A DNA stretch of 64,000 nt from Tenericutes bacterium ADurb.BinA124. Its GTDB lineage: Bacteria; Bacillota_I; Bacilli_A; ML615J-28; CAG-698. Position 1 is the stretch's first letter. Each line of letters opens with the position of its first letter. A program made the translations under genes and the position numbers. The stretch spans positions 1 through 64,000 of the forward strand of contig MVZM01000007.1 in the NCBI GenBank assembly GCA_002068415.1. Direction: 5' to 3'. The notes under the pieces are model-generated. The model saw only the letters and a list, made by a program, of their open reading frames with translations, did not search any database and had not been told where the DNA came from. Below are positions 17,974 to 27,565 of the stretch, piece by piece.

Positions 17974-18246
17974 TTAAAGGTAAGAATTAATCCACTCAAT
18001 TAGGGCTTCTTTAAAAATAAAACCTTCTTTTCGTCCTAATTCTTGATTGTTTTTATATAAAATTAATGTTGGAACACTGGTAATATTAAGAGTTTTTATA
18101 AGATTACGATGTTGATCAACATTAATCCTCTCAACCTTAATCTCTCTTAATTCATCAGCAATTTTGTCGACGATTTTGGTAACGAATTTGCAAGGGCCAC
18201 ACCATTCCGCATAAAAATCAATTAGATGTAATTTTGATTTTTCCAT
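17974..18246 (-). CDS. thioredoxin family protein
   Basis: This 90-residue protein is a minimal thioredoxin fold. The active site is FYAEWCGPCKFV (Cys17 and Cys20) and the cis-proline loop is SVPTLILYKN. It is about 15 residues shorter than a standard TrxA because the first beta strand and helix are reduced. It should be a cytosolic dithiol reductase; the reductase partner is not in the window. It starts 6 bases after the mutS2 stop, so it is co-transcribed with mutS2. In Bacillus trxA also lies near mutS2. It could be TrxA or a specialised paralogue. Confidence 0.9.
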   Translation of the reverse strand: MEKSKLHLIDFYAEWCGPCKFVTKIVDKIADELREIKVERINVDQHRNLIKTLNITSVPTLILYKNNQELGRKEGFIFKEALIEWINSYL

Positions 18247-18252
18247 TTTCCC

Positions 18253-20583
18253 TCACTTTAAGTAAACAACCGTTACCCCTTGACCACCTTCACCCGCTCC
18301 CCCAAAACGAAAACTGTCAACTAAGGGGGAAGTTTTTAAACTGTTGGTGACTAATTCGCGGAGCACCCCGGTGCCGAAACCATGAATTATTGAAACTTGT
18401 TGAAGCCCAGCATAAGTGGCATCATCTAAATATTTATCTAAAACATCTTTGGCTTCTTCATAACGCATTCCTCGTAAATCTAAAGAAAGGGAAACTGCTT
18501 TTTTCACATTTAACTTAGTTGAAGTTTTAAGGATGTTTTGGTTTTTAGTGTTTTCTGCAATCTTTAAAAATCGTTTGTCAACCATGATCTGCGCATTACC
18601 AATTTGGACATCGTATTTGTTATTTTGCCGTTTTTTTAAAATAACGCCATAACAAGCATAATTTTCGACATAAACTTGCTGGTTGATTGCTAATTCGATG
18701 TCTTCAGGAATAACTTCGATTTTAACTTTCGCTTCTTCTTTGGCTTCCTTGATTTGATGTTTGATGTCGGCAATTTCATGAAGTTTAACTTCTTTTAATT
18801 TCATTTGCTCGAGTTCTGCAAGAATCATATCCATTTTCTTGGTTGTTCGAACAATGATTTTACGAGCTTCTTCTTCGGCACTTTTTAGAAGGCGGTTTTT
18901 TTCATCAAAAAGGGTTTTTTGTAGTTGATCCGTGCTTTTAATTTTGTCCATTAAGACTTGGTTTTTTTCTTCAGCCAGAGCTAATTTTTGATCGAGCTCG
19001 CTTGTTTGCTGCGTCAATTTCGCAATAATCTTATTTAAATCCGTGTCCTTGGCTCCAACATATTTTTCTGATTGGGAAAGAATTTCCTCAGGTAAACCTA
19101 AATGCTTGGAAATATTAAGGGCATTACTTTGACCTGGAATTCCTAAAAGCAATTTATAAGTTGGCATTAAGCTTTGGCTATCAAATTCGACGCTGGCATT
19201 AATAATATGATCGGAATCGTAAGCGTGAATTTTTAGTTCCGAATAGTGGGAAGTAGCAATTACTAAGCAGTCTTTACTAATTAAATAATCAAAGATGGCA
19301 ATGGCTAAACTCGAACCCTCAACAGGGTCAGTTCCCGACCCTAACTCATCAAGTAGGACTAATGAATGATTGGTAACACGATGAATAATGTCAATGACAT
19401 TGCGCATATGGGATGAGAAAGTCGATAGGTTTTGCGAGATACTTTGTTCATCACCAATGTCGGCAAAAACATTATCAAAAATCATAATGTCACTGTCTTC
19501 ATCACAGGGGATTAACATCCCCATTTTCACCATTAACGAAAGAAGGCCGATGGTTTTAAGGACAACGGTTTTTCCTCCTGTGTTCGGTCCGGTGATAATA
19601 ATCCCTTGATAATTTTTACCAATGGCAATGTTGTTAGGAACGACTTTTTCAACATTCAATAATGGATGACGGCAATTTATTAAATCAACATAAGCTTGAT
19701 TATTTATTTTCGGCTTTTTGGCATTAATATTTAAAGCATATTGTGCTTTCGCAAAAATTAAATCCAAATTAACAAAGATGGAAAAATTGTTAAGTAATTC
19801 TTCATAGTAATTATCGATTTCAAAAGCAACCTTTCTAATTATGAAAGCAATTTCGTTTTTTTCCTCTTCTTTTAAAGCATTTAAACGATTATTGATTTCT
19901 AAGACTGCTAAAGGTTCAATAAAAACTGTTTCTTTTGAGGCCGATTGATCGTGAACAATTCCGGGAAAACCCCCTTTTTGGTCGGCTTTGACCGGTAAGA
20001 CATAACGGTCATTACGCATGGAAATCGTTGCTTGCGAAAGCTTTTGGACATTTTTAGCTAATAATTCTTGGAGTTTATTTTGAATGGAGCGCTCACAATC
20101 CTTGATACTTTTCCTGATTTTTCGTAAATTTTCCGAAGCGGAATCGAGGATTTCGCCATAGGGATTAATAATTTCTTTTAGGCGAAGATTTAGCTCTTTG
20201 GGATAAAATAGTTGTTTTATATAATCCTCAAACAAAGGGCAATAGATACTATGACTCATCAATGTTTCCAAAAAGATTAAATTGGCTTTGGTAGAGTCCA
20301 AAAATTTTCCCATTTCAGCTAAATCTAATTCATCAATGGATCCACCTTTGTGATTTAATTCGAGGATAAACGAGATGTCTTGATTAAAATAAAGGGGAAA
20401 TCGTCCCATTCTTTGGATAATAATCGTTGCCTCATCGACTTCATCGAGCATCCTTTGGATTATCGATAAATCATTATGTAAAACAAATTCATTTAAAAAC
20501 AACTTGTTTTGTTCTAACACAACAAGTTCTTCTAAAAGGGCGGTTATCTTGGGAAGTTCTAAGAGATGGAGATACTTATTCAT
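18253..20583 (-). CDS. mutS2: endonuclease MutS2
   Basis: MutS2 is the MutS paralogue that suppresses homologous recombination and, in Bacillus, acts on collided ribosomes. The 776-residue protein has no mismatch-recognition domain. It has the core/lever helices (1-300) and an ABC-type ATPase with Walker A GPNTGGKT (332-339). Walker B is LVLLDELGSGTDP, with the switch His in ATSHYSELK. A long coiled coil follows, then a C-terminal Smr nuclease domain with LDLRGMRYEEA and HGFGTGVLRELV. Length matches the family. It diverges from rnhC with 57 bases between the starts and is followed by the thioredoxin gene. Confidence 0.97.
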   Translation of the reverse strand: MNKYLHLLELPKITALLEELVVLEQNKLFLNEFVLHNDLSIIQRMLDEVDEATIIIQRMGRFPLYFNQDISFILELNHKGGSIDELDLAEMGKFLDSTKANLIFLETLMSHSIYCPLFEDYIKQLFYPKELNLRLKEIINPYGEILDSASENLRKIRKSIKDCERSIQNKLQELLAKNVQKLSQATISMRNDRYVLPVKADQKGGFPGIVHDQSASKETVFIEPLAVLEINNRLNALKEEEKNEIAFIIRKVAFEIDNYYEELLNNFSIFVNLDLIFAKAQYALNINAKKPKINNQAYVDLINCRHPLLNVEKVVPNNIAIGKNYQGIIITGPNTGGKTVVLKTIGLLSLMVKMGMLIPCDEDSDIMIFDNVFADIGDEQSISQNLSTFSSHMRNVIDIIHRVTNHSLVLLDELGSGTDPVEGSSLAIAIFDYLISKDCLVIATSHYSELKIHAYDSDHIINASVEFDSQSLMPTYKLLLGIPGQSNALNISKHLGLPEEILSQSEKYVGAKDTDLNKIIAKLTQQTSELDQKLALAEEKNQVLMDKIKSTDQLQKTLFDEKNRLLKSAEEEARKIIVRTTKKMDMILAELEQMKLKEVKLHEIADIKHQIKEAKEEAKVKIEVIPEDIELAINQQVYVENYACYGVILKKRQNNKYDVQIGNAQIMVDKRFLKIAENTKNQNILKTSTKLNVKKAVSLSLDLRGMRYEEAKDVLDKYLDDATYAGLQQVSIIHGFGTGVLRELVTNSLKTSPLVDSFRFGGAGEGGQGVTVVYLK

Positions 20584-20591
20584 ACAAATAC

Positions 20592-20620
20592 TTCACTTTT
20601 GTTGATTTTTATGATAAAAT
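20592..20620 (+). promoter_or_regulatory. promoter of rnhC
   Basis: TTCACT (20592-20597) and TAAAAT (20615-20620) are 17 bases apart, with an extended TGA before the -10 box. Confidence 0.6.
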
Positions 20621-20640
20621 GAAAGGAGAGGTTTTTTGAT

Positions 20641-21558
20641 ATGAGCTACACTTTAAATCTAACCAGCTCGCAAGCTGGCGAGATTATCAGCAAATACCAT
20701 GAATATTCCGTTTCACACACTAATAATTATACACTATTTAGGGCTAAATACAAGCGGACGGTTGTGACAATTTTTAAAACCCTAACCTTAATAGTCCAAG
20801 GAGCAAATACCCAAGAAGTTTACAATGAAATTTGTGGATTGCTCGATATGGATAAAGCCCAAGAAACGAATATTAATTCTTCTGCAGCCGTTAATTTATC
20901 AGTTGTGGGAACTGATGAAGTCGGAACAGGAGATTTTTTTGGTCCCATTGTTGTTGTCGGTGCCTTTGTTCCCAAAAACAAAATCCTTAATTTAATGAAA
21001 TTAGGCGTTAAAGACTCTAAAAGCATTAACGATTCCAAAATCATGCAATTAGCCCCGCGATTAATGAAAGAAATTAAGTACAGTGCCTTAGTAATGGATA
21101 ATGTGAAATACAATTACCTAACCAAAGTTCATAACTTCAATATGAATAAAATCAAAGCTTTATTGCATAATAATGTCATTTATAATTTATTACCAAAAAT
21201 AAGCGATTATGATGCGATTATTATTGATGGCTTTACGAATAAAGATAAATATTTTGATTATTTAAAAGATCAAGAACATATTATTACTAATGTGCAATTA
21301 GAGGAACAAGGCGAAAGTAAATATATTTCCGTTGCAACGGCTAGCATTATTGCTCGTTATTTATTCTTAGTCAATTTTGAGAAACTTTCTGAAATGGTTG
21401 GATTTGAATTGCCGAAAGGAGCCGGACCAAAAGTGGATTTGGCGATTATAAAAATAATAAAGGAACAATCGGAACGTTATTTAGAATTAGTGGGGAAAAC
21501 CAATTTTAAAAATCTGGAAAAAATGAAAAAGAAGGACAATCATCTAGCCAAAAGCTAA
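20641..21558 (+). CDS. rnhC: ribonuclease HIII
   Basis: RNase HIII degrades RNA in RNA-DNA hybrids. The 305-residue protein has an N-terminal TBP-like substrate-binding domain (about residues 1-85) and the type 2 RNase H catalytic domain, starting VVGTDEVGTGDFFGP with the catalytic Asp and Glu. The third acidic residue lies in AIIIDGFTNKD, and ATASIIARYLFL follows. The DEVGTGD signature separates HIII from HII. AAGGAG is 12 bases upstream of ATG 20641, a rather long spacing. It is monocistronic, divergent from mutS2 and convergent with rluD. Confidence 0.96.
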   Translation: MSYTLNLTSSQAGEIISKYHEYSVSHTNNYTLFRAKYKRTVVTIFKTLTLIVQGANTQEVYNEICGLLDMDKAQETNINSSAAVNLSVVGTDEVGTGDFFGPIVVVGAFVPKNKILNLMKLGVKDSKSINDSKIMQLAPRLMKEIKYSALVMDNVKYNYLTKVHNFNMNKIKALLHNNVIYNLLPKISDYDAIIIDGFTNKDKYFDYLKDQEHIITNVQLEEQGESKYISVATASIIARYLFLVNFEKLSEMVGFELPKGAGPKVDLAIIKIIKEQSERYLELVGKTNFKNLEKMKKKDNHLAKS

Positions 21559-21578
21559 TGCTTGTCCTTTATTTTTTT
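21532..21578 (+). terminator. terminator of rnhC, overlapping the rluD 3' end
   Basis: AAGGACAA (21532-21539) pairs with TTGTCCTT (21562-21569), with an inner TAGC/GCTA pair, followed by TATTTTTTT. The 5' arm lies inside the last rnhC codons. Confidence 0.8.
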
Positions 21579-22471
21579 AAACTTTCCATTTTTTTAACAA
21601 AATAATCCGGGAGGGGCGAATCCCATTCTAAATATTGATGGGTAGTGGGGTGAATGAAGCCTAAGGTTTTAGCATGTAAATACTGTCCATACATGTCAGC
21701 GTCTTTTTTAATCCCATAGTTTGGATCCCCTACGACGGGAAAACCGATATATTTCAGGTGGACGCGAATTTGGTGGGTGCGGCCTGTCTCCAAAGCTAAT
21801 TCGACTAAAGTAAAATCAGTAAAACGCTCTAAAACCCGAAAATTAGTTACGGCTTGTTTGCCATCTTCCATAATAGCCATCATTTGCCGATTAAGACGAG
21901 ACCGCCCAATTGGGGCATCAATTTTTCCTAAATTATGGTTGATAACACCGTGGACTAAAGCATAATAAATACGTGTTACTTCTTTATTCATAAATTGAAG
22001 ACTTAAGTGACGGTGAGCTGTATCGTTTTTACAAGCCACTAATAAGCCTGAAGTATCCTTATCAAGGCGGTGAACGATTCCAGCTCGTAAAACCCCACCG
22101 ATACCGGATAAATCTTGACAGTGATAGAGTAAAGCATTTACTAAAGTTCCGTGGTAGTTCCCCGGAGCCGGATGAACGACCATCCCGGAAGCTTTATTGA
22201 TGACAATTATGTCCTGATCTTCATAGTAAATATCTAAGGGAATGTTTTCCGGTTCAATATCATCTCTGGTAGGTTCAGGGATACAAACTTCAATCAAATC
22301 ATTTTCTTTTAATAAATAACTAGCTTTAACGTGGGCACCGTTAACGCTGACTTGGCCATCATTAATTAACCTTTGAATTTGATTTCGGGTCATCTCATCT
22401 AATTCAGAAACAAGATATTTATCAAGTCGTGAATTTAGTTGACCTTCATATTTTAGGAACTTTTGGTCCAT
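21569..22471 (-). CDS. rluD: RluA-family 23S rRNA pseudouridine synthase (RluD type)
   Basis: The 300-residue protein has an N-terminal S4 RNA-binding domain (residues 12-75, SRLDKYLVSELDEMTRNQIQRLI). The pseudouridine synthase domain follows, with the catalytic Asp motif GIVHRLDKDTSGLLVACK and then TGRTHQIRVHL. RluA-family enzymes convert uridines in 23S rRNA to pseudouridine. RluD is the best fit by length and by the usual lspA-rluD order. I chose ATG 22471 because the longer reading frame lacks conserved sequence and lies inside lspA; the overlap with lspA is 19 bases. It is the last gene of the T-box operon. Confidence 0.95.
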   Translation of the reverse strand: MDQKFLKYEGQLNSRLDKYLVSELDEMTRNQIQRLINDGQVSVNGAHVKASYLLKENDLIEVCIPEPTRDDIEPENIPLDIYYEDQDIIVINKASGMVVHPAPGNYHGTLVNALLYHCQDLSGIGGVLRAGIVHRLDKDTSGLLVACKNDTAHRHLSLQFMNKEVTRIYYALVHGVINHNLGKIDAPIGRSRLNRQMMAIMEDGKQAVTNFRVLERFTDFTLVELALETGRTHQIRVHLKYIGFPVVGDPNYGIKKDADMYGQYLHAKTLGFIHPTTHQYLEWDSPLPDYFVKKMESLKK

Positions 22472-22941
22472 TTTACACCGGTATTTCCAAAGAGAATGTC
22501 CAAGGTTAGAAAAAAGACACCGACCGTTAGGCACATATCCGCAAAATTGAAACTCGGAAAATTCATAAAATCAAAGGTTAAAAAATCACGGACTAAACCA
22601 TTATTAAAAAGACGATCAATGAAATTACCAATGGTACCAATAACAATGAGAATGTAAGAGGCACTAAAAATGGCATTTTCTTTTAAATCGAAATCCTTTG
22701 CTAAATAAGCTAAAAAACCTAAAGCGACAATGGTGATAATAATGAAAAACCACAGTTTGCCTTGCAACACACCAAAACCGGCCCCTTCGTTTTCTAACAA
22801 AACAAATTTAAATATTCCGGGAATAGCTTTGCGATTTTGCAAATCTGCAAAATTTTTAAAAGCAATTAGTTTTGTGATTTGATCAATAATGATTCCCATA
22901 ACAATTAATGATAAACCAATTAACATTTGTTTTCCTTTCAT
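22453..22941 (-). CDS. lspA: lipoprotein signal peptidase (signal peptidase II)
   Basis: LspA cleaves the signal peptide of prolipoproteins after lipid attachment. The 162-residue protein has four membrane segments. Both catalytic aspartates are visible, in GNFIDRLFNNGLVRDFL and FNFADMCLTVGV, as is the substrate motif LLENEGAGFGVLQG. AGGAG lies 7 bases before ATG 22941 and 4 bases before ATG 22944, so the second is preferred. It overlaps rluD by 19 bases and abuts the preceding membrane protein. A candidate substrate, the SGNH lipoprotein at 47811, is encoded in this window. Confidence 0.96.
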   Translation of the reverse strand: MKGKQMLIGLSLIVMGIIIDQITKLIAFKNFADLQNRKAIPGIFKFVLLENEGAGFGVLQGKLWFFIIITIVALGFLAYLAKDFDLKENAIFSASYILIVIGTIGNFIDRLFNNGLVRDFLTFDFMNFPSFNFADMCLTVGVFFLTLDILFGNTGVKWTKSS

Positions 22942-23360
22942 CATCGTGCTCCTAAAATTTGGATGGCACTAATAATAATTATTATTAGGCTGAACAAACC
23001 AAAGCCAATGTTCAATAATTGATACCAAAAAATATAACCTGCTTCAATGGCTTGTAAGTTTAACATATCTTTAACACTGGCTTGAGCAATTTTAACAGTT
23101 AAATAATTGGATAGTCCATTAAAAAACATTAAAGCTAGCCAAATAAGCGTTAAATATAAACCAAAAACCGCTAAATTATAGCCAAAGATAACTAAAAATT
23201 GATAAATTAAAATGCCAATTGGTAGAACAATCACCGCCGCTAAAAGAAAGCCAAAGATAAAAGTGGCTATTGAAGTGGAACGATTCAAACGGATTTCATA
23301 GAATTTTTTGGTTTCTCGCTTTCCGCGTAGCCAAAAGTTAGGTTGTTTTTGATTATCCAT
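22941..23360 (-). CDS. hypothetical membrane protein with three TM segments
   Basis: I do not recognise a family. The 139-residue protein starts with a charged N-terminus (about residues 1-28, rich in Lys, Arg and Asn). Three hydrophobic segments follow, at about 30-52, 58-82 and 108-133. ATG 23360 has GAGGG 8 bases upstream. It overlaps the PDZ-Lon gene by 8 bases and lspA by 1, so it is certainly expressed with them. A membrane-quality or lipoprotein-related role would fit its neighbours, but that is only context. Confidence 0.75.
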   Translation of the reverse strand: MDNQKQPNFWLRGKRETKKFYEIRLNRSTSIATFIFGFLLAAVIVLPIGILIYQFLVIFGYNLAVFGLYLTLIWLALMFFNGLSNYLTVKIAQASVKDMLNLQAIEAGYIFWYQLLNIGFGLFSLIIIIISAIQILGAR

Positions 23361-24444
23361 GCTTTTCACCCTCGAGATATATTAAAATGTCTTGAAACGT
23401 ATTAACTTTTACAAGTTCAAAAGACGGATTAATGGTTTGATATTTTTGGTAAGCTTCCTCATAATCTTCTGGGTTAACAAAAAAATAATCCACATTAAAT
23501 AAACTCGCCGTCACAATTTTTTGGGACACTGCGCCGATGTCACCTATTTTCCCATCGATGTTAATCGTGCCCGTCCCCACAATAGTCTTGCCCATAGTGA
23601 TATCTTCCGCTAATAACGAATTATAAATAGCCAAAGCAAGCATCGCTCCCCCTGAGCCACCAATAGAATCAATTTTATCGTTTAATTTGTATTTAGGGAA
23701 TTTATCAATAATTTTATAATCTGGGAGGGCTTCAACGCCCAAACGGTAAATGGTATTTTGCTGTTCATCCACAAGGGCAATCATCCGTGATTGAATAACA
23801 ACTTCTTTGTTATTTCTTATAACGCTTAAACTAAAAAAATCGGAATTATTTTGGGCATTAAGTAAAGTCATAAACTGATTCAAATCGCTTAAAACAGTAT
23901 CATTAAATTTAATAATTAAATCACCGATTTTTAGATTCGATTGCGATTGTTTTGTGATTGCGGAAACCTTGATTCCTAAAAATTCTTTATCAATCACAAT
24001 ACTGGGGTCTTTTTTCTTGGCTTCTTCATAAGCGACAATGATTGCATTGTTGATACTGATTTCTTTATGAATTACGCCTCGTAAATATTCTTCATCTTCA
24101 CTTAAATCATTGTTTTGATCATAAGTGCTGATAGCAACATCTTTAGATAGCAAAGAAAGAAAATATTGGAATAGCGAGACTCGATAATGGCTATAAACAC
24201 CGATGGTATAAATTTTGCCTGAAGAGTTGGTGGTATCAATCGTTAAAGGTACAATCCCTTTATTTTCATTGGCAGACTGCGCCGTATTGTTAATAACACC
24301 GGGAGTCGTCACAACAATATTAGTTTTAACAAACGCCATCAGTAGTAAAAATAGATAACAAACGATTAACAAAATGGTAACGATTTTCCGTCTTAGCGTC
24401 CCATGCGCAAAGCGGTGAAAAAAATCTTTAATAAAGGCAATCAT
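23353..24444 (-). CDS. membrane-anchored PDZ and Lon-type (S16) serine protease, YlbL-like
   Basis: The 363-residue protein has one N-terminal membrane anchor (residues 20-40), an extracytoplasmic segment and a PDZ domain (about 150-225, [14 protein letters not shown]). A Lon proteolytic domain follows, with catalytic Ser264 in [11 protein letters not shown] and Lys309 in [10 protein letters not shown]. This is the layout of Bacillus YlbL, a protease implicated in DNA-damage checkpoint recovery and membrane protein turnover. Both catalytic residues are present, so it should be active. It overlaps comEB by 4 bases. The substrate is unknown. Confidence 0.9.
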   Translation of the reverse strand: MIAFIKDFFHRFAHGTLRRKIVTILLIVCYLFLLLMAFVKTNIVVTTPGVINNTAQSANENKGIVPLTIDTTNSSGKIYTIGVYSHYRVSLFQYFLSLLSKDVAISTYDQNNDLSEDEEYLRGVIHKEISINNAIIVAYEEAKKKDPSIVIDKEFLGIKVSAITKQSQSNLKIGDLIIKFNDTVLSDLNQFMTLLNAQNNSDFFSLSVIRNNKEVVIQSRMIALVDEQQNTIYRLGVEALPDYKIIDKFPKYKLNDKIDSIGGSGGAMLALAIYNSLLAEDITMGKTIVGTGTINIDGKIGDIGAVSQKIVTASLFNVDYFFVNPEDYEEAYQKYQTINPSFELVKVNTFQDILIYLEGEKHG

Positions 24445-24917
24445 TGTTCATCATCCAGTTTTATGGAAAAAGGCGCCAATTTCCGATAAGTAACAAAAGC
24501 GGCGTCAAACATCTTTTTAGCGGCCAAGTCACTAGGAGTGCCTAAATATTTTTCCGATAAAAATACCACTTCTTTAATTCCGCTTTGAATGATTAATTTG
24601 GCACATTCATGGCAGGGAAACAAAGTAACAAAGATGGTACAATCCTTCAAAGTCGAGATGGCATTTAAGATAGCATTCGGTTCCGCATGAACCACATAGG
24701 GATATTTGGTATCTAAAAAATCGCCCTCATTCTTCCAAGGAAAGACATCGTCATCAATGCCAATGGGAAAGCCATTGTAACCAATGCCAACAATACGTTT
24801 TTGCGGATTAACAATGCAAGCGCCCACTTGTGTATTCGGATCTTTACTACGCATTTGGGATAAAATGGCCACACCCATAAAATATTTATCCCAAGATAAA
24901 TAATCAGTTCTTTTCAT
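24441..24917 (-). CDS. comEB: deoxycytidylate (dCMP) deaminase, ComEB-like
   Basis: The 158-residue protein is a zinc-dependent deaminase. The first zinc motif is [11 protein letters not shown] (His and catalytic Glu) and the second is [11 protein letters not shown] (two Cys). [13 protein letters not shown] and [14 protein letters not shown] are typical of dCMP deaminase, which supplies dUMP for thymidylate synthesis. ComEB is the Bacillus name for this family member. I chose ATG 24917 because it starts the conserved [17 protein letters not shown]; the upstream GTG 24938 lies inside the ribosome binding region. It overlaps the preceding small gene by 14 bases. Confidence 0.94.
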   Translation of the reverse strand: MKRTDYLSWDKYFMGVAILSQMRSKDPNTQVGACIVNPQKRIVGIGYNGFPIGIDDDVFPWKNEGDFLDTKYPYVVHAEPNAILNAISTLKDCTIFVTLFPCHECAKLIIQSGIKEVVFLSEKYLGTPSDLAAKKMFDAAFVTYRKLAPFSIKLDDEQ

Positions 24918-25146
24918 TTGGAGAATCTTCCTTTTCACAGTTTATTATTTCTTTTAGTTCTTCTTTAGTTTTTTTGGCTGTCATTTCTTTCATTAGGCAG
25001 GATGTGGAAGGACAAAATTCACATTTTTCCGGGATAACAACATTTTTAGGTGGTTTCGTCCGTTTGTTGAGACTATAAGTAAGCACAAAAACAACCAAAA
25101 CAACAAAAATAATTGCTGCTTGTAAGAGAATGCTTGATAAAATCAT
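24904..25146 (-). CDS. small single-TM protein with Cys-rich cytoplasmic tail
   Basis: This 80-residue protein is not recognised. One membrane segment (residues 3-23) is followed by a tail with [15 protein letters not shown] (three Cys) and one later Cys in IINCEKE. The Cys spacing could bind a metal or form disulfides. ATG 25146 overlaps the tcdA stop (ATGA) and has AAAGGAA upstream; the 3' end overlaps comEB by 14 bases. Its position inside an essential-gene operon argues that it is real. FeoB-associated Cys-rich proteins are superficially similar, but no feo genes are near. Confidence 0.7.
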   Translation of the reverse strand: MILSSILLQAAIIFVVLVVFVLTYSLNKRTKPPKNVVIPEKCEFCPSTSCLMKEMTAKKTKEELKEIINCEKEDSPNEKN

Positions 25147-25823
25147 TGTGAATTTCCTTTCCAAATTGCTTTTAAAATATAGTCCGCAAGCAGTAAACCC
25201 GCTGTTGAAGTAACCGGCATATAGGACCCCAGTTCTTTTAAAGCGGGAATGGGTTCCGTCGATGAAACAACCATCACCGTTTGAATAAATCCATCATCCC
25301 GCAAACGCTTGCGAATGATTTTAGCCAGTGGATCATAGGTGGTTTTTTTTATTTCTAATACACTTAGTTTTTGTAAATCCATTTTCTTGGCTGTACCCAT
25401 TGCAGAAATAAGAGGAATACCATGTTGTAAACAAGTTTTTATTAATAGGTACTTGTCAGACACGGAATCAATAGCATCGACAAGGTAATCAAAGGAATGA
25501 GAAAATAATGAAGAATGTTCATCAAAGCGTTCATCCAAAACCGTTACTTGACATTGGGGATTGATTTTCTTAATTTCTTCCTCAATTAACTTTGTTTTCT
25601 TTTGACCCAAGCTTTGATAATTGGCAATGATTTGCCGATTAATATTTGTTTCTTGAACAACATCAAAATCCTGAATAAGCAAATGACCAACCCCGGATCT
25701 TGCTAAGGTTAAGGCACAAACTCCACCAACACCACCAAGACCGACAACCGCCACAGTGGCCAGCTGTGCTTTTTGGAGATTATCCTTGCCAATTAAACAT
25801 TCGAGCCGTTCAAAGTTATTCAT
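25143..25823 (-). CDS. tcdA: tRNA threonylcarbamoyladenosine dehydratase TcdA (E1-like)
   Basis: TcdA is an E1-like ATP-dependent enzyme that cyclises t6A37 of tRNA to ct6A. The 226-residue protein shows the nucleotide-binding [23 protein letters not shown], the adenylation motif [14 protein letters not shown], and [38 protein letters not shown] is specific to the TcdA/YgdL group. ATG 25823 overlaps the aspS stop by 4 bases. Placement after tRNA synthetases fits a tRNA role, as does the t6A methylthiotransferase MtaB elsewhere in the window. Confidence 0.93.
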   Translation of the reverse strand: MNNFERLECLIGKDNLQKAQLATVAVVGLGGVGGVCALTLARSGVGHLLIQDFDVVQETNINRQIIANYQSLGQKKTKLIEEEIKKINPQCQVTVLDERFDEHSSLFSHSFDYLVDAIDSVSDKYLLIKTCLQHGIPLISAMGTAKKMDLQKLSVLEIKKTTYDPLAKIIRKRLRDDGFIQTVMVVSSTEPIPALKELGSYMPVTSTAGLLLADYILKAIWKGNSQ

Positions 25824-27565
25824 TTGCGGATATCCAGTTTTAATTCATTCAATTGTTGTTCCGTCACGGGGCTGGGAGCATCGCTCATTGGATCTAAGGC
25901 ATTAGCGCTTTTCGGGAAAGCAATTACATCTCGTAAAGAGGGTGAATTGGTTAAAATCATTGCTAAACGATCCAAGCCGAGGGCAATTCCCCCGTGAGGT
26001 GGGGTGCCAAATTTCAAAGCATCAACAAAGAACCCAAATTTAAATTTAATTTCTTCATCAGTTAAACCAATGGCTTTAAACATTTGGGCTTGTAAATCTT
26101 GATTATGAATCCGAATCGAGCCGCTTCCTAATTCATAGCCATTGAGAACAATGTCATAACATTTGGAATGACAAGTTTCAGGATTAGTGAGAATCTTATC
26201 TTGATCTTCATCTTTAGGCGAGGTAAAAGGGTGATGGGCCGCAATATAGCGGTTTTCATTTTCATCGTATTCAAATGAGGGCCAGTTATTAACCCAAATG
26301 AAATTATATTGATTATAATCAATTAAACCCATTTCCTTCGCAATTTGGTTACGTAAGAATCCAAGAGCTGAATTAGTTGTTTTAGTTTGATCCGAAACAA
26401 TTAAAACCAAATCATTATCTTGAATGTTAAGAAGTTTAATTAATTGAGTTTCCGCTTTTTCATCAAGATATTTGACGATGGAACCTGAAAATTGTTGATT
26501 TTCGTATTTTAACCACATCAATCCTTGAGCTCGGTATTTTTTAACTTCTTGCGTTAAACGATCAATTTCTTTGCGTGAATAGACCTGAGCCCCGTTTTTT
26601 ACATTAATGGCTTTGATTAAGCCTTGCTCTTTGAGAGTGTTTTGGAACACTTGAAAATCAAGATGGTTTACTGCTTTATGAATATCAACTAACTCCATAG
26701 CAAAACGGGTATCCGGTTTATCTGTTCCAAATCGGCTCATTGCCTCTTCAAAAGTAAGGCGTGGAAGCGGAAGCGGAAGATTGACATTTTTGATGTCTTT
26801 CATGACTTTTGCTAACATTCCGTCAATGAGCAAATAAATGTCTTCTTCGTCCACAAAACTCATTTCCATGTCAATTTGTGTGAATTCCATTTGGCGATCA
26901 GCCCGAAGATCTTCGTCACGGAAGCATTTTACGATTTGGTAATATTTTTCAAATCCGGCAATCATGAGTAATTGCTTGTATATTTGTGGTGATTGTGGAA
27001 GCGCATAGAACTTCCCAGGATGAACGCGGGAAGGGACTAAATAATCACGGGCTCCTTCTGGGGTCGACTTCCCAAAAACAGGCGTTTCCACATCAACAAA
27101 ACCAAGATTATCAAAATATTCACGGATTGTTTTGGTTAAGCGATGGCGAAGCATTAGATTTTTTTGCATAATCGGTCGTCTTAAGTCCAAGTAGCGATAT
27201 TTCATGCGTAAATCTTCCAAAGCATCAGTTTCATCAGCAATAATCATTGGTGGTTGTTCAGCTTCACTTAAAACTTTTAATTCACTAATTTCTACTTCAA
27301 TTTCTCCGGTTGGTAAATTAAAGTTTTTACTTTCACGCTCAACAACTTCTCCTTTCACAAGAATTACAAATTCATTGCGAACTTTTTCCAAATGAGCATA
27401 ATTAGGGTTATTAGGTTTGCAAACAATTTGGGTAATTCCTTCACGGTCTCGTAAGTCCACAAAGATTAAACCGCCTAAGTGGCGCTTTTTTTGGACCCAG
27501 CCCACCAAAGTAACTACTTCACCAACATTTTGCATTCTAAGTTGATTGTTATGATGCGTTCTCAT
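25820..27565 (-). CDS. aspS: aspartyl-tRNA synthetase
   Basis: AspS charges tRNA-Asp. The 581-residue protein has the bacterial layout: an N-terminal OB-fold anticodon-binding domain ([23 protein letters not shown]) and class II motif 2 ([18 protein letters not shown]). A GAD insertion domain and motif 3 ([13 protein letters not shown]) follow. Length fits the usual 580-595. It overlaps hisS by 4 bases and tcdA by 4 bases. Expression is controlled by the T-box before hisS, whose specifier can be read as Asp GAC. Confidence 0.97.
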   Translation of the reverse strand: MRTHHNNQLRMQNVGEVVTLVGWVQKKRHLGGLIFVDLRDREGITQIVCKPNNPNYAHLEKVRNEFVILVKGEVVERESKNFNLPTGEIEVEISELKVLSEAEQPPMIIADETDALEDLRMKYRYLDLRRPIMQKNLMLRHRLTKTIREYFDNLGFVDVETPVFGKSTPEGARDYLVPSRVHPGKFYALPQSPQIYKQLLMIAGFEKYYQIVKCFRDEDLRADRQMEFTQIDMEMSFVDEEDIYLLIDGMLAKVMKDIKNVNLPLPLPRLTFEEAMSRFGTDKPDTRFAMELVDIHKAVNHLDFQVFQNTLKEQGLIKAINVKNGAQVYSRKEIDRLTQEVKKYRAQGLMWLKYENQQFSGSIVKYLDEKAETQLIKLLNIQDNDLVLIVSDQTKTTNSALGFLRNQIAKEMGLIDYNQYNFIWVNNWPSFEYDENENRYIAAHHPFTSPKDEDQDKILTNPETCHSKCYDIVLNGYELGSGSIRIHNQDLQAQMFKAIGLTDEEIKFKFGFFVDALKFGTPPHGGIALGLDRLAMILTNSPSLRDVIAFPKSANALDPMSDAPSPVTEQQLNELKLDIRK

